A DNA stretch of 64,000 nucleotides from assembly GCF_900105125.1 (NCBI RefSeq), contig NZ_LT629750.1:1736001-1800000 (forward strand), in the 5' to 3' direction. This DNA comes from Bradyrhizobium canariense (GTDB taxonomy: Bacteria; Pseudomonadota; Alphaproteobacteria; Rhizobiales; Xanthobacteraceae). The notes beneath the pieces are model-generated. The model did not search any database, was not told the DNA's origin, and saw only the letters and a program-made list of their open reading frames with translations. Below, piece after piece: positions 63,494 through 64,000 of this stretch (within the stretch, counting starts at the first letter, position 1; every line of letters starts with the position of its first letter). Made by a program: the position numbers and the translations under genes.

Positions 63494-63758
63494 TATCGGT
63501 TCACCTCGATAGCAACTTTACATGGGCTTTGAGCGGAAGATGGCACGATTTGATTTCAAAGGAAGTTTGTCAATCCAATGATCTGTCACCTTTAGCTATT
63601 GTCGAGCTCAATCGGTCGACTTGGGTGATCTGTCAATGCTGCGTCTGGCGGTGATGGTGTAATGACGGGAAGACCAACAGAAGCTGGCGCTCACCATGCT
63701 GTGCACCTACATTCAGCCAATATATGGTCTTCGGATAGCGAACCGGTTGGAGGTTGCT

Positions 63759-64000
63759 GTGAACGACAAAGACCTGAAGATATTCGAGGCCGTCGCCCGC
63801 GCTGGCGCCATTGGACGCGCGGCAACTGAACTGAATACCGTCCAGTCGAATGTGACGGCGCATTTGCGCGAACTTGAGCAGGAACTGGGGTTTCCTCTCT
63901 TTGAGCGTCATAGCCGGGGCGTGACCTTGACCGCGGCTGGCCACCGCCTGCGCCCTTTTGCGATCAAGATCGTCGATCTTCTGCGCCAGGCGAAGCAGGC
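63759..64000 (+). CDS. LysR family transcriptional regulator, N-terminal part (3' end outside window)
   Basis: GTG 63759 follows TTGGAGG; a TTG at 63747 is an in-frame alternative. The 80 visible residues are the winged helix-turn-helix domain: DLKIFEAVARAGAIGRAATE, then SNVTAHLRELEQELG, PLFERHSRGVTLTAAG. The gene runs past base 64000. It is divergent from the GST gene across about 265 bases, the usual LysR-target layout. Confidence 0.9.
   Translation, partial: MNDKDLKIFEAVARAGAIGRAATELNTVQSNVTAHLRELEQELGFPLFERHSRGVTLTAAGHRLRPFAIKIVDLLRQAKQ

Noticed and set aside
1..64000. CRISPR arrays, tRNA or rRNA genes, transposases
   Set aside because: None found on reading: no regularly spaced repeats, no cloverleaf with CCA-adjacent T-arm that I could recognise, and no transposase-like protein.

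Overview
The window looks like an ordinary chromosomal stretch of a high-GC alphaproteobacterium, most likely of the Bradyrhizobium/Nitrobacteraceae group. This is inferred from gene order (lptD-surA-pdxA-rsmA; fabD-fabG-acpP-fabF-mltG-yicC-gmk; rpsF-rpsR-DUF2232-rplI-dnaB-alr-radA-cvpA-purF), from lineage-typical small proteins, and from frequent GTG/TTG starts preceded by good Shine-Dalgarno sequences. I see no rRNA, tRNA, CRISPR array or intact insertion sequence.

Layout. 1-3.6 kb: envelope biogenesis and housekeeping (3' end of lptD, surA-like chaperone, pdxA, rsmA). 3.6-7.2 kb: a zinc alcohol dehydrogenase, an orphan branched-chain-type solute-binding protein and a membrane-anchored hypothetical. 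7.3-14.0 kb: a long leftward fatty-acid/envelope cluster. 14.1-29.4 kb: the rightward ribosomal, replication and repair block (rpsF, rpsR, DUF2232, rplI, dnaB, alr, xthA, radA, cvpA, purF), interrupted by a leftward single-haem cytochrome c and a cyclopropane fatty acid synthase. 29.4-36.4 kb: accessory genes (DUF1697, SDR, NHL propeller, outer-membrane barrel, AraC regulator, DHA2 exporter). 36.4-39.8 kb: der with a lipoprotein and a YfgM-like TPR gene. 39.9-50.4 kb: acyl-CoA ligase, panB, NnrU-like, HdeA-like, an enolase-superfamily enzyme with its own MFS importer, prfC, and a Pit phosphate transporter with its DUF47 partner. 50.5-55.2 kb: a complete Liv-type ABC importer. 55.4-64 kb: a tandem PAS pair, a Spx/ArsC-like reductase, a decayed Ohr gene, an epoxide-hydrolase-like enzyme divergent from a wHTH-TPR regulator, DUF5993 plus a DsbB variant, a 2'-5' RNA ligase-like protein, an AbrB/PIN toxin-antitoxin pair, a nu-class-like GST and the start of a LysR regulator.

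Most notable. (1) A TetA-like MFS gene survives only as an N-terminal piece (about 36.3-36.4 kb) and a C-terminal piece (about 34.36-34.6 kb) on the same strand. Between them lies about 1.7 kb carrying an unrelated DHA2-type exporter on the opposite strand, preceded by a 31-residue reading frame that overlaps its start codon. (2) An Ohr peroxidase remnant at 57.3-57.5 kb has an apparent one-base deletion and a missing N-terminus. (3) A lipoprotein with a BamB-like leader, but no propeller, sits in the usual bamB slot beside der. (4) A DsbB relative carries its second cysteine pair after a predicted fifth membrane helix and is preceded by DUF5993. (5) Two adjacent stand-alone PAS proteins look like a tandem duplication. 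I found no clear candidate for an entirely new multi-gene system. The DUF5993-DsbB pair, the PAS pair and the propeller-less BamB-position lipoprotein are the best leads.
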